Source of the DNA: Leptasterias polaris
Lineage: Eukaryota; Echinodermata; Asteroidea; Forcipulatida; Asteriidae
Assembly (NCBI GenBank): GCA_037783415.1
Contig: JAZGTN010000195.1
Span: 248,001 to 312,000 of the forward strand
Length of the DNA stretch: 64,000 bases
Direction: 5' to 3'
In this document: positions 57,501 through 63,500 of the stretch, in pieces
How the letters are laid out: each line of letters begins with the position of its first letter
How positions within the stretch are numbered: position 1 is the first letter of the stretch
Position numbers and translations under genes: made by a program
Notes under the pieces: model-generated
Told to the model about the DNA's origin: nothing
What the model saw: only the letters and a program-made list of their open reading frames with translations
Databases searched by the model: none

Positions 57501-60500
57501 CTAATTTTGACTGACTTTGTAACAGGTCTACATGTCGCTTAAAGTGGGGCCAGCAATAAAGTGTTGGGTTTATGTAAGATTTTGTTGTCGGAGTTCTTCA
57601 TTTCCATCCCCTCCACCCAACATACCAACACCCCCAAATTAAAACGGATAAAGAGTTAGATACAACTACACTTCTCAAATTTGAAGGCAGTAAGTTTTGT
57701 TTTTCCTTTCTGTTGCCTGGAGTCAGAAGAATCCAAAGTCCAGAGAATGAACAATGTCATTTCTGGTCTTTGCCAATTCAATTCAGTTCAATTCAATATT
57801 TTATTAGTTGTGTTAAAAAGTACATGAAATTTCTTTTCCTGGTGTGAAAAGTATATTAAACTACACAAAACCATGTTACGACACACCACTCTATACATTC
57901 ATATTATAAAGTGTTACAGAATAACAAATACAGAAAAGAGAGGTTTGTTACCCCTCAACAGGTTCAGGTTTTCATTAAAAAAAAATTTTAAATTGACTTT
58001 TTCTTAATTAAATCTCTCCTTACAGTAAAACCATTTGAGGTATCAAGTAAACTATTTGCCAAATTATTTGGCTGTGATTAAATCCAGATGTTAAAACTAA
58101 CAAAGCCTACCAATGTCAACAAAATAACACAGGAAAACTTGTGTGGTACACCATGTGGTTTCCCCTAAATGCAAATGGTACTAATAGTTAATACAGTAAT
58201 AGCTGGAAAGGGAAACCTCTTCACAAAGGGCAATTTATATAAAAAGATGAAAAATAAATCATTTCAAACATAAAGAAATCATGAACTAATGAATCGACAG
58301 TCATATCAAATACATTCATACCCTAACCATCAACAACCCGTCAAAATCCAATTTCTATTTTTGGTTTGTATTTTGTTTGACCATGGCGGGGCCTTCCTCC
58401 ATTTGAGGACTGCACTTATATTAACTGTTTAAATTATGCTTTACTTGGGATCAGGCATACAACCAACAGAGTCCAATAGTTTGGATTTAAATGGTGTTGA
58501 AATTTGTTAAGTGACGAAGGATTCTAGTAACTAACTCAAGGAAGTTGGGGTTAATTTATAATTTTTCCATCAATTTCCAACAAATACCCAAAATCCAAAA
58601 ATCAGGGGAAAAAATTATGGGAAAAGTTATCAGGTTTTATGCCCTAAAATTTGAATCTGAGAAGCATTCTGTCAGAAACATTTCTCAGATTGTGTATTCC
58701 TATAGGGATTATTCTTCCTGTGTGGACATATTCGCTCCGCTTTTACAGCGAAATCTCAAAAATGCGACCAACTTTTGAAATGAAATTTTCACAAATTAGT
58801 TTTTTTATTGTATACATCTACATTTACAGTATATAGGATTAAAACAATCAAACGGTTCCAAAAACCAAAGGTACACTTTGCCTTTAAGTGAAAAGGTTCA
58901 CAGTTCACACCCAACGAAACCATGATAAAGTGAAACCATGGTGAAACCAATCTCATCTGCATTTCAGAAGGAATGTTGGTAGTCACCACTTATAACATAC
59001 ACTGTATGCCAACCTTAAAGTATGCCTCCAGCGCTCCATAATGATGTCCCTATGTGGTCTGATGGAGTAATACACAAAGGTCAAGAGTTCCTAGAGTCTG
59101 CAGAAGGCAGGCTTCTCAAGAATTTATTATGGCAAAAAGATCTGTTGTGTGGTACTACCATAGAGAAAGGACAGTTGTGCAAAATACAGTGCAATTGAGC
59201 CGACAGTTCCACCTTTCTCTCCAACCTCTATAACAGCATATATTACAAGTTTATCCACAAATGTTTGATGTCTAATAACGATGACAATGAAATGATATAT
59301 TTTTGTATGTGTTGTATGCACTGTTAATCAATTTCAAGGGAAGGTAAATACATTTTTGTTTATTTGTCTCTTTTTAAAGAAAATAATTGATAAATTTTGT
59401 GTTTGTGTATTGTCTCAAAATTCATGCTCATCATCCCCCTACACTTGCACAATCATTTACTTTTTATGCCTGTGTGTTGTTGCTCTTCTCAGTAAAATCT
59501 TTTTCAAACAATGATTTTGTTTTGTTTTTAATAATTGCCCTTGAAATCTCACACCTAAAGCTAAGTGTACAGTTGTTATAATTATCAAAGACCTGAATGC
59601 CAAATGCTGACTGACTACTGTCACTGCCAGAGTTGTATGCTTTAACTGTCCCTAGCCAAGCTTGGTCTGGAGTTAAATAAACAAATTGTTTCCAGACACC
59701 CTTGACTGACCTGTGTATTTACGTTCCCTTGAACTTCAAGTATCTGTTGACTGATTTCCCTTAAACGTCAATCCTGATCCTTCAAAAATTGAATATCAAT
59801 TCAGCAACTGCACCTACTGAAACACCATGCCTATTGCTATATCAGAAGAGTCATTTTCCAACTACAGCAGAGCCAATTACTAGGCAATAAAATCCCTGGA
59901 TATTCTTGGGGAACTTTTTAACCCTACTGCAATCCCAAGGATCGTTTTGAAAATATTGATACAAGTTTGACTGATTGAAAAACACTACTGGAGAATTTGT
60001 TTGGTTCTGGGGTTACTGGCCCAATACTTGTTATCCTCTGGACTCTGGCCCAATACTTGTATCCTCTGGACTCTGTGGTTACTGGCCCAATACTTGTTAT
60101 CCTCTGGACTCTGGGGTTACTGGCCCAATACTTGTTATCCTCTGGACTCTGGGGTTACTGGCCCAATACTTGTATCCTCTGGACTCTGGGGTTACTGGCC
60201 CAATACTTGTATCCTCTGGACTCTGGGGTTACTGGCCCAATACTTGTATCCTCTGGACTCTGGGGTTACTGGCCCAATACTTGTATCCTCTGGACTCTGG
60301 GGTTACTGGCCCAATACTTGTATCCTCTGGACTCGGAGGTTACTGGCCCAATACTTGTATCCTCTGGACTCTGGGGTTACTGGCCCAATACTTGTATCCT
60401 CTGGACTCTGGGGTTACTGGCCCAATACTTGTATCCTCTGGACTCTGACCAGCAGCCCATCGGATATTTCAAGCCTTGCTACCAAGTCCCATATTGTGCA

Positions 60501-63500
60501 TTTTATCCTATTTTATGTGGTTGCCACAAAATGTCAAAATATAAGTTCTCATACCTCGTGAATGGACTGACAAACAAATTGTTAGCTTTAATGGCATTTT
60601 GTTAAATACCTTTCCAAACTAAACCGCAAGATTTGAAGGATGGTTCACCTTTTAGGAAACCATCCAGACAAATGTTTTATTTACTTGAAATAAAAACCTA
60701 GACAGGAACTTTTAACTATGTTTAAATGGCCAATGTGGCTGTTGGGTCAACATCATTACAATGATCCAAGGCTTTTGTGTTGGCAATACTTCCTGTCATG
60801 TCAGAGACTGGGTAAGTAAGGGTAGTGGTCTGGAACCAGAGGATGGAAAATATAAAAAAAATCACAATGACGAGACTAGGATATTAAGGGGTTGTTCAAA
60901 TTTGGAAACATAAAAAGAAAGAAACAGACAATACGTTTTTTTTATTATTATTGTTTGGGGGGTTTTGTAAAAATTGTTTAAACAATGGTGTGCTAGTAGT
61001 AATGTCTCAAAACCAATTAAAAACATAATAACTTACTCTTTTAAAAGGAAAACTAGCACTGATTTGTGGCCCATGGTCTAACCATAGAATCTATCAAATT
61101 CAAAGGCCCCTTTTACACTAGACTAGACCATCTCAGGAAATTCATCAGGAAAATTTGGTTGGCCCTTTCACACTTATTAGCATGCCGAGTGTAAAACGAA
61201 AATAGGGTGGACTGGCCATGGGGTTAAAACTCCCCATGAATTTCCTGAGTTTTATTTCATAGGAATTGGTCCAGAACTATGAAAACAGGAGGTCAGGTCT
61301 GTTGTGCAGGTGGACTCACCTTCAATCAAATATGCAAAAAAAACCTTGGATCTCGGACCACAAAGCAAAGAGTCCAGACCAACCACAACAAAATAATCTC
61401 TCAGGGGCCCAAAACAGGGTCTCCTTGTCCCCATTTGGTTGTACCAGGGAGGTTGTCTGCATTCCAGCGCTGTGACATAAGTGTACACGTACCAAAAGGC
61501 CATGACCTGTGGTGTTACACAGGATGTGTGTGCTCTCTGTGGTAGTTATGCAAGCTATGGGAAGATGGGCCTTACCTGTGCTAGGGATACATTTTAAATG
61601 GTTGTTTGAGTAATCCCATCTTCCATAAACAAAGTTATCAACTAGGAATTGGACAAATCAGCTCAGTGCTACATGCATGGTCCTTATTTGCAAATTCATG
61701 TAAAAATCAAGGTCGTTAAATGTCAAATGCTTTATCAATCTGAGGAAAAAGAGTAGGGCCACAAATACAAAATTTACTTTTTATAAAACTTTTGACCAAA
61801 AAACTCATTTTACCAGAAGATTCGAATATGCAAAAGTAATTTTATGATCCATACAGACAGTAATGAGGACTAGTTTTTGTCTTTCTTTTTGACAGTTATT
61901 TACAAATGTTATCACTGGTGATTAATATTTGTAAAACCAAAGGAAATGGCTTTCAGGCTTTGTACTTGATTGTGTCATTCCAGAAAGTTTCCAGGTGGAA
62001 ATATCCTTAATGCTTTCCCAGGTTCGATGACGGGTTTAGTAGACAAAGGTTAACACATTATTATGATGGCAAAACTTTACATGGAATCAGTCAGTACAAC
62101 AGACCAGTGCTTTTGAAAAAGTAGCACTGACAAAGCAAAATAGTACGAGGCAATAATTAAGTTTGTAATTTTTTTTTTTTTTAATAAACCTAAAAATAAT
62201 AATAGAAATGAACTGAAAACTTGTTTCTGTTATTAACAACATTTCTGTCCTCCGTGAAAATGTGAACAGTAGCTGTGGAGGAAGAAATGGCACATATCTT
62301 ATGAGACACAGGCTTGCTACTTAAGTCTTGTAAGGGAAAGAGCAATACAAATTTTAACTGGTAGAACATTTCATAAAGAACAACAAGGCAATGACCAGGG
62401 GTATGGAGGCTCTCCATTCCCTCCTCCGTAAACTATCAGATCTCTGCTAGGGTTCAACACTTTACATCAGATGATCCCTGTGTTCTGGTACTGAATTGTT
62501 TGTGCACAAGCTTCTTCCCTCAATGGTTTGTTTAACAATTCACTTTCAGTCAGTGCCATTCCACTTCTCTTGTTGAAAAGGAATGCAACATTTGAATATT
62601 CAATGAGGCAGAACAGTCCCTTGTCTAATTTCAACCACCCTGAAAACTGTCTGAATAGATTCAGTTCCAAAAACAACTTATTGAAAGAGCTAGTGCAGTC
62701 ACCCAGGTAGATACTGCAGATAGTAGACTTGCCAAAGTGCTACCTGTTTTTAGATTCAATTTTAGTAAGTTCTCAGTAAAATGAGGCAGATGTACAAATC
62801 TTAATCACATATAAAACAATGCTGCTTAAACTTACTACCAAATGTTAATTTCCTTTCAAGTCATTCGTGTATAGTTTCATAACATGTCCTACCTAATAGT
62901 GGCTACCCACAACTTATAACCTGGAAAAGTAATATCTTGACTTGGGGAAGTTTATGTAGACAATAGATCATAAAGTTCCACAGGATATACACATGAGAGA
63001 CCTACAGGAAATAGCAGCCTTGGTCCTTTCTCTATGGTTATACAGCTCAATACAGTTATGGCCCACTGCACAAAGTCCAGCACTAACAATACAATGAATT
63101 AACTTTTGTGGGTATGTGGGTGATGGGTGGATATAGCCAAAAAACACTTAGGTTTCCCTTCCCCTGTAGCTAGTGGTATGGGAAAGATAATGCATCTCAC
63201 TCAAAAAGTTTGTGTAGCAACTTGTGAGGACCTCAGTAAAAATGTTCCAATCATAGGGCTGGGGCTCAAATAGTTGGTAGATACTAGATGATTATAAACA
63301 AGTATGGTGCACTGTAGCCTCTTACAAAAATACAATAACGTGATTGTCATTTTCCTTCTTCCACTCCAACAACAATTTGTACAAATTCAATCACCACATA
63401 TTCACTCATTTTCACACAAAATTTATATCCTTTACCCTGCCAAGTAAAACTGTTTTGGTCAAAATGAGTGTAGCATATAAAAAAAAGTATCTTTCTTCCA

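Noticed and set aside
59975..60605. Three overlapping plus-strand frames of 157-202 codons
   Set aside because: All three are translations of one minisatellite in different frames.
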